Source of the DNA: Pictodentalium vernedei
Taxonomy: Eukaryota; Mollusca; Scaphopoda; Dentaliida; Dentaliidae
Assembly: GCA_031216915.1 (NCBI GenBank)
Contig: CM062297.1
Location: 181,746,350-181,810,349, forward strand
Reading direction: 5' to 3'
Length of the DNA: 64,000 nt
Shown here: piece after piece, positions 1 to 10,520 of the stretch
Position numbering within the stretch: the stretch's first letter is position 1
How the letters are laid out: the number at the start of each line of letters is the position of its first letter
Made by a program: the position numbers and the translations under genes
Notes under the pieces: model-generated
Seen by the model: only the letters and a program-made list of their open reading frames with translations
Databases searched by the model: none
Told to the model about the DNA's origin: nothing

Positions 1-416
1 GAAACAGGACTTCCAGAATTTGAAAGCAGAGACACTAAGATTCCTGAATCATTTGAGATTTCAAGTCAAGGCATGGCACCATTGGCACGTCAATGGCCAC
101 ACCCGCCTTCGATATATCTTTTGAAATTTCGCTGTCTGATTTGGGGGCGAAACAACCCACCTCCGTCTGTGGGGCGAAACGCCCCGGGGCGAACGGGGAT
201 TGGGGCGGAACGACCCGGGACCAACCTGTCAGTATCACTTTTTCAAGCAAACTTTTCCTTACTTTTACAACACCTTTAACATTATGATAATTTAAAAACT
301 GCGTTTCTGTTCGTTTTGATCTTCACGAACTGCGTGTCCATGCATATCTGCATAAAATCGCACCAATATGACAACAATTATCAGTTATATTATCAGTTAA
401 ATGTGCGGTTTTTCGA
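1..416. other. Non-coding flank, no gene seen
   Basis: No supportable gene. Positions 146-228 are locally GC-rich and repeat a short motif of the form GGGGCGAAAC several times with changes, which looks like a degenerate short tandem repeat. The rest is AT-rich and unremarkable. Confidence 0.5.
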
Positions 417-420
417 TTAA

Positions 421-3400
421 AGGGTCGTCCAACCTGACTTTGGTCAATTTTTTGACATTTTTCCCAATGCCTCAGAAACAGATAAGAGAAGTAAGGAAAG
501 GCAAATTATATATCAAAATAATGAGTAAAGTGCATAGAAAAGGTACATATAATTTTTTTCAGGAAAAAAGTGAATTTTAGGATTTTGAAGAAGATTAATT
601 TGCAAATGGCGTAAGTAACGAACCGGTAAAACCACAAAATAATCGGTAATTCGAAAGCCTTGTCCTCAATATAATGATAACATACTACAGACTCGGAGAA
701 AGCATTTTTTTGACACACACTCTGGTGGGTTTTGACGTTTGAATGTAATAACACCAACACAAATTTTGGATGTTCCGAATGTTGCCATGTTTCAATGATG
801 TTTTTCCGGTCATGTGATTACGATGTGGTTCTTGCAGAAATACACAATTTGGGCAATCGTAAGAATGCAAGGACGTGATCACGCCCTTTATTTGTTCGAG
901 ACAATGTATGAACGGATTTGCAAACAGGTGACAGCAAATACTTGAGTTGTTAATGTCATAACTGCAAAATATGGTTCGAAATTCCCTTTCGTGTTTACAG
1001 GCCGTCTGAACTTTTTTGTTGACAAAAAATCTGAATTATTGCGCACTAGAAAGACAACATGAACCACTTGTAAAAAAATAACCGAGTGTATAAAATCGGG
1101 ACGATACACATAAAATAAGGCAATATTCATAACAAAGTAAGCAGAATGCTTCAGAAATCACTTTTTCACGAAGTATATTCCAAGTGACCTGGAACTATAT
1201 TGAGCGTGTTGATTTCCCCCGATGTTGTAAGTTACCACGGACTGTGTTGATGTCTGTAAAGGACCGATTGAAGATGGGTTGAAAATGATGCATTCGTGCT
1301 TTTAAATAAGGTGCGCTTGGACGATGCTGAGAATTTAGTTTTTTCTTGCAACCAACCATAGTAATACAAGCGTCGATCAGTGTCTTTTATGATCGTTTTA
1401 CACTGACAAATGTGACAAATCTCCTTCACCGGAAACCATCCCCCAATTTGCATATCACAATAAACATAACCGCTGTCACGGAGTGTCAGCGGGGCCGTGT
1501 GGTCAAAACCGAAACGAATTATCGAATGCACGGTCAATATTAGCTGCAATTGGCTTTTAAACAAATGAAATACACGAAATTTTCGCAATTTCATCATTAT
1601 TCATGCCGAGTTACTTTTTAACCAGACCACATGCGTTCAGTTTCGTTTGTCGGTATCAAACTGATATTGTTTGTGGTAATTAAATAGTACGAGAAGGCGA
1701 AGGAAGCCAAATATTTTCCATCATCTATTAATTAATTCAAATTGATAATTTCTTTTATTTTACTGAAATTATGAACTGATAAGATGGGTGTGTTGCGATT
1801 ATTATGCCCCAGACCCGGAAGTTGGAAAATCAAAGGAGCATCTAGGGCCGTGCAGTGCCAGTGGTAACGTCTGTCCTCTTACCCATTCATCATTAAATGT
1901 ACCAACATTCTCCCTTGTATCTCAACCATTGCTACTCCAATTTGAAGGATATTTGGTGTTGTGATCGAGCATCATGGGGAAACAATGCCTGTGTAGCTGC
2001 TGTAGCATGTGTTTCTTCCCACATTTTTTCAGAGTTGTGGTACTTTTTCACTCTTTTAAAATTTTGTTTATAACTAGTTGATTTGTTACAATTTGTTGCA
2101 AAGTGCCTGCTAATACCCTCAATTGTATTGCTACAGAATTTTCTGGTGACGATTTTGTTCCTATTACTTATCAAGCAATAACCTAATAAATATTCTGTAT
2201 AAAGCCACAGATCTGATGTTTGACACTTTTATCGGAGCTGTTTTGAAGGCTTATGGAACTCAAAATGTTGATTATGGCAGGACTTTTCTATTCACCCATT
2301 AATCGATAAATTAAGTGTTATAGTTGGAAGTAAGAAGCATGAAAGGTCCAGAACTAAAAGTCTAAAAAGAATGTTTTGCAATGTAACATGAATTTTGCAG
2401 ATACACTTATTTGGAGGGTTACCTGTCTTATAGTGTTTGGAACATGTGTGGCCAGGATCTTTAAAAAGAAAAAAGAGTTAAACTTTGAGAAAAAAGGCAT
2501 ATGCTTTGAGTGCCGGAGGTAGAGTCATACAAGGAAGCGAGCCCCCCCCCCCCCCCCCTCCAAGGAATTTTTTGTGTCAAATGGAGCTCACTTGTCACCT
2601 TTTTGGGATTGCTTTGTGTACTGCGTTCTTGAAAAAAATATGTTAGACCCTCTGGATGTGCCCTTCTGATCTCAATATGTCAATAAGCCTCCTTGGGGAA
2701 AGTACATGCAATAATGGTTATGTAAGGTTGATTTCATGTGTTTTGAATAACAATGTACTTTTAAGTACATTAGATGGTTTATTGCAGTGACAGGTTACAG
2801 TTACCCTTATTTCTTCTCCAACAGATATCATGAGTGTATTGGTGTCCAAGAGTTAAACAAAGCTATTATTCTTATTGATAAACCAGACAAATTTAACAAT
2901 TTAATCATTATCAAATTGGTGCATGGGATAAAAGGTGTTACAGTGCAAGGGGTTTGTAAATATATTTATTCAACTACAATGTATGACTTTGCAGTGCATT
3001 CTACATAGGAGAATATCATATTTTCTTTCCAAACCATTACAGTAACACATACATCTTTATATTGGGAGACACTCTTTTGTCCTTCCATACTTCTTCTGCT
3101 GGACTCCTTCAAGTTGACCTTTGTTGAACTCCCCAAATCAAAACATCAACAAAAGAAAATGTCTGCCTTTAATCAGTGAGCACTCCACTTATATAACATT
3201 TGGTCTCAATCTTTATTACTTTCATGAATTAGGAAAAGATTTCTTCGAGTATGTACTTAAATGTTTATAGAATACAGCTGTTATTTTATTTTGAGGTATT
3301 TTATTGTAAAAATTTTGTTCTCTTACTTATGCCACAGCAGACTTTCAGGTGGTGCTATTTACACATGGCAGCAGTTCCATGGCAAATTTCAGTTTCCGCA

Positions 3401-3521
3401 TGTTCTATGTTTCATTCCAAGCATTTTGGTATATAATTTATTGGGGTTATTCATTTTGGGCCTTTTTTAGACTTGAAAGAAAATTACATGAAATTTGACC
3501 AAAGTTAGGTTGGACGTCCCC
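421..3521 (+). mobile_element. TTAA-flanked non-autonomous DNA transposon, copy 1
   Basis: TTAA lies immediately outside both ends (417-420 and 3522-3525). The ends are inverted repeats of about 27 bp: the left starts AGGGTCGTCCAACCTGACTT and the right, read inward on the minus strand, starts GGGGACGTCCAACCTAACTT. A diverged copy in opposite orientation lies at 59287-62172, which confirms the boundaries. No long open frame or transposase motif is visible, so it is probably non-autonomous. TTAA duplications are known for piggyBac and Kolobok families; I cannot tell which applies. A C-run sits at 2542-2558. About 200 bp around 2720-2935 have no counterpart in copy 2, so one copy gained or lost sequence. 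Confidence 0.85.
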
Positions 3522-3650
3522 TTAAGGTTATCAATGGCCGACAAGTTGCACCGAAACCAGGAGAGTTCGATCTGAAATAACGAGATCATCAGCTGAGCGT
3601 ATTGACAAACCTCCAGAAGGGCAGAATTCGAGTGATGTGTTGATACAGAG

Positions 3651-3765
3651 GATATGGAATGAGTGTTTTCCTCATATAATATTTATGAAACTCGCCAGAG
3701 ACTCGCCCAAACGGAAAATTCGAACGAGTTTCATAAATATTATATGAGAAAAGCACTCATTTCAA
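3651..3765. repeat. Fold-back hairpin, about 115 bp
   Basis: The left arm, running through ATATAATATTTATGAAACTC, is matched by its reverse complement after a short loop. Arms are about 45 bp with a few mismatches. It looks like a short fold-back element; no gene is attached. Confidence 0.7.
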
Positions 3766-3820
3766 ATTCTATTTATCATGTGATACACTCACGCACAAAT
3801 TAGCCACTTAGTATGACTTT

Positions 3821-4064
3821 TTAACCCATCACCTAACTTGAGTTACAGACGGCACTTGGAAAAAACATTCTCGTATAACTAAATATTTTCATTTTTTGCT
3901 TCCAAAACATAGGTTATGACCCCTCATTGGAACGAGCGCGACACTTTAGATCCAATGAGGGCTCTTAACCTATGTTTTGGAAGCAAAAAGTGAAAATATA
4001 AAAAAATGAATGGCGTTTTTCTTGTATTGCGCGAGACGGTTTTTGCCGTTACGTTAGGTAAAAT
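3821..4064. repeat. Hairpin MITE family, copy a
   Basis: Member of a family found about eleven times in this window. Full copies begin near TTAACCCTTTACC, end near GGTAAAGGGTTAA, and carry a central palindrome built on CCCCTCATTGGAACGAGCTC. Here the arms include ATAGGTTATGACCCCTCATT and the matching inverse at 3945-3985; the ends have drifted. Confidence 0.75.
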
Positions 4065-4112
4065 ATTAATACAATATAACCCACTCTAAATAGGACAGAT
4101 AACGTAAATTCT

Positions 4113-4292
4113 CCCTACTCAAATTATGCAAATGTGACCCAGTTGTATTTTGTTTAGCCAATCAAATTGTCCAGTTTTGAAATTGACCAATGAAAGCTCC
4201 CAACTCTAATTATGCAAATTATGAAAATGTGGCCCAGTTGTATTTTGTTCAGCCAATCAGGTTGTCTAGTTTTGAAATTGACCAATGAAATT
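4113..4292. repeat. Two-unit tandem duplication of about 90 bp
   Basis: Two adjacent units share CCCAGTTGTATTTTGTT, an AGCCAATCA block and TTTTGAAATTGACCAATGAAA. The second unit has a small insertion near its start. AGCCAATCA resembles a CCAAT box, but nothing downstream looks like a gene. Confidence 0.7.
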
Positions 4293-4295
4293 GAC

Positions 4296-5299
4296 GGAAG
4301 GCTTTATTTATCACTGATTAGTATGAAAACAAAATATGAAAAGTTTTAAAGTGAACAAAACGGACGAGTCACATGATAAATGAACATATCACGCAAAGCT
4401 TAGAGGTGAAGTAGGTTGCAACAGAAAACGAACGAATTTGACATTTTGTTTGATTGCTGGTCTCAGCCAAAAAAATTCCCAGATAGGGGTAGGCCAATTG
4501 CAATTGAATGGCAAATTCGACACTGGAAGTCACATGATTTTTTCACTGAAATTTACTAGGCAATTCGAAAACTGACATTGACGGCATTGAGAGTTTTGCT
4601 CAAGAACATATTTATCTGACTGGGTATGTGCAACCCTTTGCCGGCCTGCAGCCCGCTTGGGGTTCCTATAAATCTACCAACAGGTCGGACTCGAAAAAGG
4701 CATATGGTTCAGTTTCAATAAATCCTCATTTTATATGTTCCAAGTGTGACAAGCTGTACTTTTGAAAATTCCCTAAAATATTCATGGCACTTTATGCCTG
4801 TTGTTTACATGCAGTTTTGAAGCCATTCAGCATTTATGAAATTATTTATTCGAGTAGTATGATACTTGCCTTATTAACCCTGTTTGGTAAAAAATCCATT
4901 GAAAACTTTTGAAATACTCTTCCAGAGTTATAAATATGTTCATATACATATCGTGTGTTGAAAGAGTTTTCAGAAAAGAAAAGAAATAAATGAGAAAAAA
5001 TAATATAAACTCAATTAAAGAGTTGAGTGTTTGGAGTGTTCACTTGCAAGCACCTCGGGGTCTATCAGCAATAAGCTGGTCCGCACAAAACTCAAGTATT
5101 TATTTGCCCCACCACCATGGAAACATTGGACTCAATTGAATCAATATATAACAGCGGAAGCAACATGTCACGTGACAAGTGTCTTCAATAAGCTACCTCA
5201 TGTATCAGTGGTTCGAGTTTCCACTCTTCCCGTAACTAGGTATTAATTCCATTTGTTTTGCATATTTTTTCTGCCTGCCCAACCCTTGTAGATTTCTAA
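4296..5299. other. Non-coding flank left of the Polinton
   Basis: No gene, RNA or clear repeat seen. The last bases before the Polinton are TTCTAA (5294-5299). Confidence 0.45.
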
Positions 5300-5610
5300 A
5301 GGTAATAAAGGCTGTTTCTGGATCACTTTGGACATGTACCGTAAAGTACATGTACATGGTGTGTTTACCATCGTAGGATTCGGTGTTAAATCGCATGCTT
5401 GTTCACAAAAAATGTCGTTTTTTATGGTGTCCCAGAATCGGCTGTTATTTTGAGACTCCTAGATCGCACTTTTAACGTTCAAATACCCGTTGACGAACGT
5501 GTCGAATGTAAAAAAGTGAAAAAATGTACGAAATTGTACATTTTGTTTTACATAAAAAATTTTTGTTTACGTTCCCATCGTGGATTAGACCTTCAATCTA
5601 TCGTTGGTGA
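5300..5610. repeat. Left terminal inverted repeat of the Polinton
   Basis: Matches the reverse complement of 20486-20796 along its whole length with a modest number of substitutions and small indels. Near its tip it holds a small palindrome (GTACATGTAC arms around a TTTACG core, about 5331-5356). A second one, with arms AATGTAC and GTACATT, lies near 5523-5542. The inner boundary is just after GTTGGTGA at 5610. Confidence 0.95.
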
Positions 5611-5651
5611 TATATTAATAATTTAAAAAACGAAAAAAAAAGTTTTTACAG

Positions 5652-6542
5652 ATGGATGCTAAACGCCGAGATCAGTTTTCAAATGAATATGAACGTGCCA
5701 AAAAGGGCATTCAATCGGCTGACAGAAGCAGACGTCTTGGAGAGATCGAACTCAAACGTGAAACCACAAAAATATTTAAACCCGTGATGGAGGTTCAAGA
5801 GCGAAGCAAGAAGGAGATCGTTGACGAATTGAGGCCCTTAAAAGAAAGTTCTTTGAGAATGGGTTCGTTGCCCAGTAGTTTTACAAACCAGTATTCGTTT
5901 CAATCTACACCGGATTACGTTCCCATGAGAATCCAAACCGACGTGAGTGAGAGCGATGATAGAGCTTCGACTATCACCACTGATAGCGTCGCGTTGTCCG
6001 AGGATGGTGGTAAGAGAGATCTGTTGTATGGATTTTATAAGGATTCGGAAGGTAGAACTTTTGTGGGCGACACAGAAGTGGAAATAGATGATGATGAATT
6101 AACCGTCGGCCCGAATAGGTATGAATTAACTTCTGGACTGCGCAAATTGCTCCTTTATGACAAGCCTAGTGATTACACAGAACAGGATTATAACAATTAC
6201 GGCGACATTCTGGTTCAGACCAACGCCACGAAGAGAAATAACGATGACAGAGAGACGAGACCTAAAGCCAGCAGAAGTTACAAGTGGACGAAAGTGGTGA
6301 AACCTATATGGAATTCGCATAAGAAGTTCGTCGAATCGGTGGCTGGTAAAGGGGTGGAAACCACTTTTCTTCCGAGCGATTCTGACGCTCTGTTTCAGAG
6401 ATTGAGATTGTTGATGGCAAGTAGACGCGCTGGTAACACAGGATTAGATAATGAGATAGTTAGCATATGCGACAAATTGTTAAGACAGAAGGTTTTGAAT
6501 AAAAACCATTATAAAAGGCTGATGAACGAATTGAAGGATTGA
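5652..6542 (+). CDS. DUF8207-like Polinton protein, open
   Basis: 296 residues, first gene inside the left repeat, uninterrupted. Residues 1-80 are highly charged (KR/E-rich) and probably helical. The centre (about 125-185) has the pattern I associate with the DUF8207 family of Maverick-linked proteins: a GFYKDSEGRTFVGD turn, an acidic VEIDDDELTV strand, then YELTSGLRKLLL and a Y/N-rich stretch. A basic linker with KASRSYKW, a conserved-looking KPIW and a C-terminal helical segment ending DKLLRQK...YKRLMNEL follow. The role is not known to me; position beside virion genes suggests a structural or DNA-associated protein. ATG at 5652 directly follows TTTTTACAG, so a spliced leader exon cannot be excluded. 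Confidence 0.7.
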   Translation: MDAKRRDQFSNEYERAKKGIQSADRSRRLGEIELKRETTKIFKPVMEVQERSKKEIVDELRPLKESSLRMGSLPSSFTNQYSFQSTPDYVPMRIQTDVSESDDRASTITTDSVALSEDGGKRDLLYGFYKDSEGRTFVGDTEVEIDDDELTVGPNRYELTSGLRKLLLYDKPSDYTEQDYNNYGDILVQTNATKRNNDDRETRPKASRSYKWTKVVKPIWNSHKKFVESVAGKGVETTFLPSDSDALFQRLRLLMASRRAGNTGLDNEIVSICDKLLRQKVLNKNHYKRLMNELKD

Positions 6543-6686
6543 AGTATATAATAAGTAGAGAGAAACAAACAAACAAACAAAAATATTTAAAATAAAAACA
6601 GTAAATTTTACACTAGAATAATAAAAAGTATTTAAACAACAAACGATTTACCAGTGAAAACAAAATATATATTATAAAATAAAAAT

Positions 6687-7067
6687 ATGTTGGTGATAAA
6701 GAACAGGGGATACGTTAGAACTTATGTTCAAGGCGGTTCTGGCATCGTCGATTCTATAATGTGAGCGTTCACGAGTGATGCGGGTAGAAAACTCGCATCG
6801 ACTGCGTTTGAGGTTGGTAAGAAGACGGCTTTGGATGCTGGTAAGAAAACCGCTTCCGAAGCCAGTGGTAGGATAGCGTCTATGGCTGGCATGAGGGCAG
6901 CCGATGCATTGATCGACAAGTTGATCAGTCCACCGGCGAAGCGAGCTACGTTAGAGTGAACGCCGAAAAGTTGGAAAGATTTTAAGGATGCTGTGGTACC
7001 CATACAAGATTTAGCCAAAATGACGAGTGGATCTGGCTTGAAGAGAATTCGCGATGGTGTAATATAA
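6687..7067 (+). pseudogene. Small Ala/Lys-rich protein (virion core/pX-like?), two in-frame TGA
   Basis: One frame runs from ATG 6687 to TAA 7065-7067, about 126 codons, broken by TGA at 6762-6764 and 6957-6959. The N-terminus is short and hydrophobic-basic, with a Gly-Gly-Ser-Gly stretch. The middle is rich in Ala and Lys, including GKKTALDAGKK and a Met/Ala segment (RIASMAGMRAADALI) that could be amphipathic. Composition and position between DUF8207-like and ATPase genes resemble the small core or minor virion proteins of adenovirus-like elements; that is inference without a diagnostic motif. Because the frame stays coherent across both stops, I treat it as one decayed gene. Confidence 0.55.
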
Positions 7068-7164
7068 ATAAATAATAATATTAAAAACTGAGTTTGAAAA
7101 AACATAAAAAATTGTGTTTGAAAAAATCTAAAATAACAAACAAAAAAACAAAAAAAACCCAAAG

Positions 7165-8008
7165 ATGAACATTAAAGATATGTCTTGGAACGACGCCGCA
7201 ACCAAGAGGTCGAATAATGAGTTCTTTCCTAAAAGCATAAGAGGTTTGATAGTGGGAAAATCGAATTGTGGAAAGACCAATCTGTTGATGAATCTGTTGT
7301 CCCGACCCGACTGGTTGGATTACGACAGATTGTTTGTGTTTGGCAAGAGCTTGTTTCAACCCGAATACAGATTGCTTTGAGAGTGCATGGATCATAGATT
7401 GCCCAAGGATGTCATAGCCAGAATCTTTGACAGTAGGGGGGAATTCGACAAAAGTGAAGCTTCTCTTTCGACCATTTTGGACGGTGTGGCGATGGAATTG
7501 ATGAAGAGAAATGCATCTTCGAACGTCGAGTGTCGATTTTATGAGAATGCTCGTGACATTCCGGATCCTAGAGAATTGAAATCGGAAGATAAGAATCTCA
7601 TGATTTTCGACGATCTGCTTTTGGAGAGACAGAACCGATGCGAATTACGTTAGGGGTCGTCACAGCAACGTGGACTGTTTCTACCTGTCGCAGAATTATT
7701 TTCGGTTGCCCAGACAGACGATAAGGGAGAACGCTAATTTTCTATGTCTCTTTCGCCAAGATCTCAACAATCTCAATCACATCTACAGCAATCACGTCAC
7801 AAACAACATGAGCGCAGCGGAATTCAGGAGATTCTGTAAGAGGGGTTGGGATGGAGGACTTTACAATTACGTTATGATCAATTTGACAAGTGAATTTAAT
7901 TGCGGAAAATATCGGTGCGGATTCAACAAGTTTTATGTTTCTGATGATAATAAGATAGAGCGTGAAAATAAAAAAAAATTTGAAAATAATAAATCTTCAA
8001 ATAATTAG
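7165..8008 (+). pseudogene. FtsK/HerA-type genome-packaging ATPase, broken
   Basis: Polinton packaging ATPase (A32-like), expected to drive DNA into the capsid. The Walker A loop GKSNCGKT is at residues 31-38 of the first segment; the Walker B strand NLMIFDDLL is encoded near 7595-7621. A later CFYLSQNYFRLPRQTIRENA segment matches the sensor region typical of this family. The frame is interrupted by TGA at 7378-7380 and continues in phase to about 7650, where a one-base shift moves it to the frame ending at 8008. The start ATG 7165 precedes a short N-terminal leader usual for the family. Two independent lesions make function unlikely. Confidence 0.85.
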
Positions 8009-8043
8009 TTTTTGAAAAAATAAAAAAAATAAAATTAAATATA

Positions 8044-8799
8044 ATGTTCGAACAAGGAGAATTATTAGAATGGATAGCCGAGAATACGGCTGCAAAACAA
8101 TCCATTCAAATCATCGTGAGTGGCGATTCGACTCGATTCACGATGAAATTCAAACCTTCCATCAAATTGAATAGAGAGAAAAGATACGAGATGGCATTGG
8201 TGAATCTGGAGACTTATTATTCCTTTCCCAACGTCACCAAAAAGAATAACTCATTTAAGTATTCCGACGGAGTGGATTGGTTGGAGATTCGAATTCCCAA
8301 AGGAAGTTACGACATAGACGATTTGAACAATTACATTCAAACGTGAATGAAGACGGATGGAAAGGGAAGCAACAAGATCAGACTCGCTCCCAATCCTAAT
8401 GCCTTACAGATGATGTTGGATTTGGAAGATAATTTTCGAGTGGATTTCAACACGGACGATTCTATCGACAAAATGCTGGGATTCGATCGAAAGATGTATC
8501 GAGGCCACGCGGCATCTGAAAATACCGTCGACATTCTTGCAGTCAATAGCATTCTGGTGAATGTGGATGTGATTGCTGGAAGCTATGTGAATGGTAGCGC
8601 TCAACCGACGATCTATTCCTTCTTTCCAAACATGTTGCCGGGTTATAAGATCGTGGAACGACCTGGAAATTTAGTTTATCTACCAGTGATTTTAGGCACG
8701 TTGTATAGTCTCAAAACCACGTTGATGGATCAAAATGGTGAACTGTTAGATCTTCGCGGAGAGAGGGTGACAATACGATTTCACATAAGAGAAATATAA
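8044..8799 (+). pseudogene. Penton-like minor capsid candidate, one in-frame TGA
   Basis: About 250 codons from ATG 8044 to the stop at 8797-8799, with a single TGA at 8344-8346 and no frameshift. The sequence is strand-rich, with a conserved-looking EMALVNLETYYSFPNV block, a GSYDIDDLNNYI block and a C-terminal LRGERVTIRFHIRE strand. This layout and its place after the ATPase match the Polinton protein usually interpreted as the single-jelly-roll penton (PY). Assignment rests on overall similarity, so other minor capsid roles remain possible. It lies 36 bp after the ATPase, with an AT-rich spacer. Confidence 0.65.
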
Positions 8800-8943
8800 A
8801 AGCAAAAAAAAAATATTGTGTATATATATAAATAACAAAAATAAAATAAACGCAATATTAATTTTACAAAAATTATTTAATATATAATTATCATTAAAAC
8901 AAAAAAAATACAATTGAAGAAAATATATTTTAAAAAAAGAAGT

Positions 8944-9545
8944 ATGACACAATATGTGGTTAAAAACGTGAACATATCCGCAGGACAGAGGAAGAAACTT
9001 TAACAACTCGAGGCGAGGCGGTGAGATTCAAATTCACTCACGAAGATCTGACGAGTGGCGGTCAGGATTTGATCACCTGGACCAGAAGTCAAATCAAAAG
9101 GATGGAGAAAGCGATTCATGATGGAAGAGGGTTGATGGTGAGATTGAGTCCCGCTCAGTTGAGATACAATTTGAGAATGAAAGGCCGTTTCCTACTGCTA
9201 TTGGCAGGAATCGCCGCAAAAGCATTACCCTTCACCGCAAAGGCATTACCCTTTCTCAGAAAGACTCTTGGCGTGGGAGCTCTCATGGGACTCGCGAGTT
9301 CGGCAGTTGAGAAATTAATGGGTGGCAGCGGACTGTTTTTGAAGAAGGGAGGAGCCGTGTGTCCCGTCCACGTAGACGACAGCGGTAAAGGATTGTATCT
9401 AGAACCCGTTAGAGGTGACAACTCTTTGAGTGGAAACGGTCTCTATCTGAAGAGTGGACAGAACATTGAGCGACTCGGCAAGGGTTTGTTGTTTGGTGAG
9501 AATTCGCCATTTAAGAATATACCAATTTTGAATATGTTATTATAA
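8944..9545 (+). pseudogene. Gly/Leu-repeat membrane-active-like virion protein, frameshifted N-terminus
   Basis: The main open frame (9021-9545) has no good ATG at its start. A fitting start lies at ATG 8944 in another frame, which meets TAA at 9001-9003, so a small indel near 8995-9003 probably separates start and body. The body has a THEDL segment, then a long hydrophobic stretch (LLLLAGIAAKALPF and a following Gly/Ala-rich region). Four Gly-Leu motifs follow (SGLFLKK, KGLYLEP, NGLYLKS, KGLLFGEN), with a C-terminus ending NSPFKNIPILNML. This type occurs repeatedly in Polintons; by analogy with adenovirus pVI it may act on membranes or link capsid to core, which is inference. An 18-bp in-frame duplication near 9218-9255 doubles the AKALPF segment. 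Confidence 0.6.
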
Positions 9546-9612
9546 TGTAAAAAAAATTATATAATTATATAAAGATAAAATATAAATCATAGAAAGTATA
9601 AAATAATATAAA

Positions 9613-9990
9613 ATGGATAAAAAGGTGGAAAAACAATTAGACGATAATGATGAATATCACGAGCTAGAGTGTGAAAAAGATGTGGAAAAACAATTAGATG
9701 CTAATGATGGATATCTTAGGAAAGAACTGATAAAAGAGTTGAATAAAGATTGGGATATGCGGTTGAAATTTAAAAGAATGAGACGTTTTCCACCGTTACC
9801 ACTACCTTCTGAAGAGAATGGTAATGATGCTAGTGTTATCGAGAGATGCACAACATTCGCTCATAATTATGATTCGGATAAACAAATGTGTTCTTATAGA
9901 AACGTAGCATATCACAAAAAAAAAAGAAAAGAAGAATTGACGCTGAAATTTGAGAAAAAAGGAAACGTTATTATAATATATGGGCAATAG
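9613..9990 (+). CDS. Small charged protein, function unknown
   Basis: 125 residues, intact, extremely rich in Lys, Glu and Asp. The N-terminus holds two copies of a VEKQLD-N-D-Y unit (about residues 5-15 and 24-34), so it arose partly by internal duplication. A basic cluster YHKKKRKEEL lies near residue 100. No domain is recognised. It is the last plus-strand gene before the 9992-10058 hairpin, and its stop is almost in contact with that hairpin. Confidence 0.5.
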   Translation: MDKKVEKQLDDNDEYHELECEKDVEKQLDANDGYLRKELIKELNKDWDMRLKFKRMRRFPPLPLPSEENGNDASVIERCTTFAHNYDSDKQMCSYRNVAYHKKKRKEELTLKFEKKGNVIIIYGQ

Positions 9991-9991
9991 T

Positions 9992-10058
9992 GAAGAAGGA
10001 AAACAAAAAAAAAGTAATGAGATCTAAAGATGATCTCATTACTTTTTTTCCCTTCTTC
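9992..10058. terminator. Long hairpin between convergent genes
   Basis: Arms GAAGAAGG, an A-run, then AGTAATGAGATC are mirrored after a 7-base loop by GATCTCATTACT, a T-run and CCTTCTTC. The structure begins right after the stop of the plus-strand gene and precedes the 3' end of the convergent minus-strand gene. A-runs before and T-runs after make it look the same from both directions. A bidirectional transcript-end or RNA-processing role is inferred from placement. Confidence 0.7.
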
Positions 10059-10196
10059 GCTAAAAATCAATCTCTCTATTGTTTATATTTCCAAGTCCGT
10101 TATTAGCATGTTGAGACTCGTGTTTTCTCCTTTTTTGCAAATGTGTTGAATGTTTATCTTTACTTTTTTAACTTCGGTCAACGTGCCCTCACTACC

Positions 10197-10520
10197 CTAT
10201 TTGTCCATGAGTTCGAGAGAGATTTTTGGATATATGTAACTTCCATAGGGCAACGACAAATTGCTCTTGTTGAATTCTCTGTCTTCGGCAACGATGATAT
10301 TCTGCAGATCGCTTTCGTACTCATAAAACAAATCGAGCATGGCTTCGTCCAATTTCAAAGGCATGCTATATTTGTCGTATTTGTGCTGTAAGCCCTTCAT
10401 CTCGACCTCGTTCAATTCGATGGAATCGTGTCGTTGTAATCTTTTGATTTTACAACCAAGTTTCTTACACGTTTCGACTCGTTTCAATTTCAATTCGCAT
10501 CTTTTAGGTGTTGTTGTCAT
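10197..10520 (-). CDS. Small protein, function unknown (minus strand)
   Basis: 107 residues, intact, read away from the divergent promoter at 10521-11056. The N-terminal 35 residues are basic with three Cys (RCELKLKRVETCKKLGCKIK); the rest is acidic and helical-looking, with a cluster of aromatic residues (LFYEYESD) and a Tyr-rich end (YGSYIYP). No domain is recognised. Frame, promoter context and convergence on the 9992-10058 hairpin support it as a real gene. Confidence 0.5.
   Translation of the reverse strand: MTTTPKRCELKLKRVETCKKLGCKIKRLQRHDSIELNEVEMKGLQHKYDKYSMPLKLDEAMLDLFYEYESDLQNIIVAEDREFNKSNLSLPYGSYIYPKISLELMDK

Noticed and set aside
2787-3008. Captured exon in the TTAA element
   Set aside because: TTTCTTCTCCAACAG resembles a splice acceptor, but the short frame shows no known domain and the segment is absent from copy 2. 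Too weak to call.
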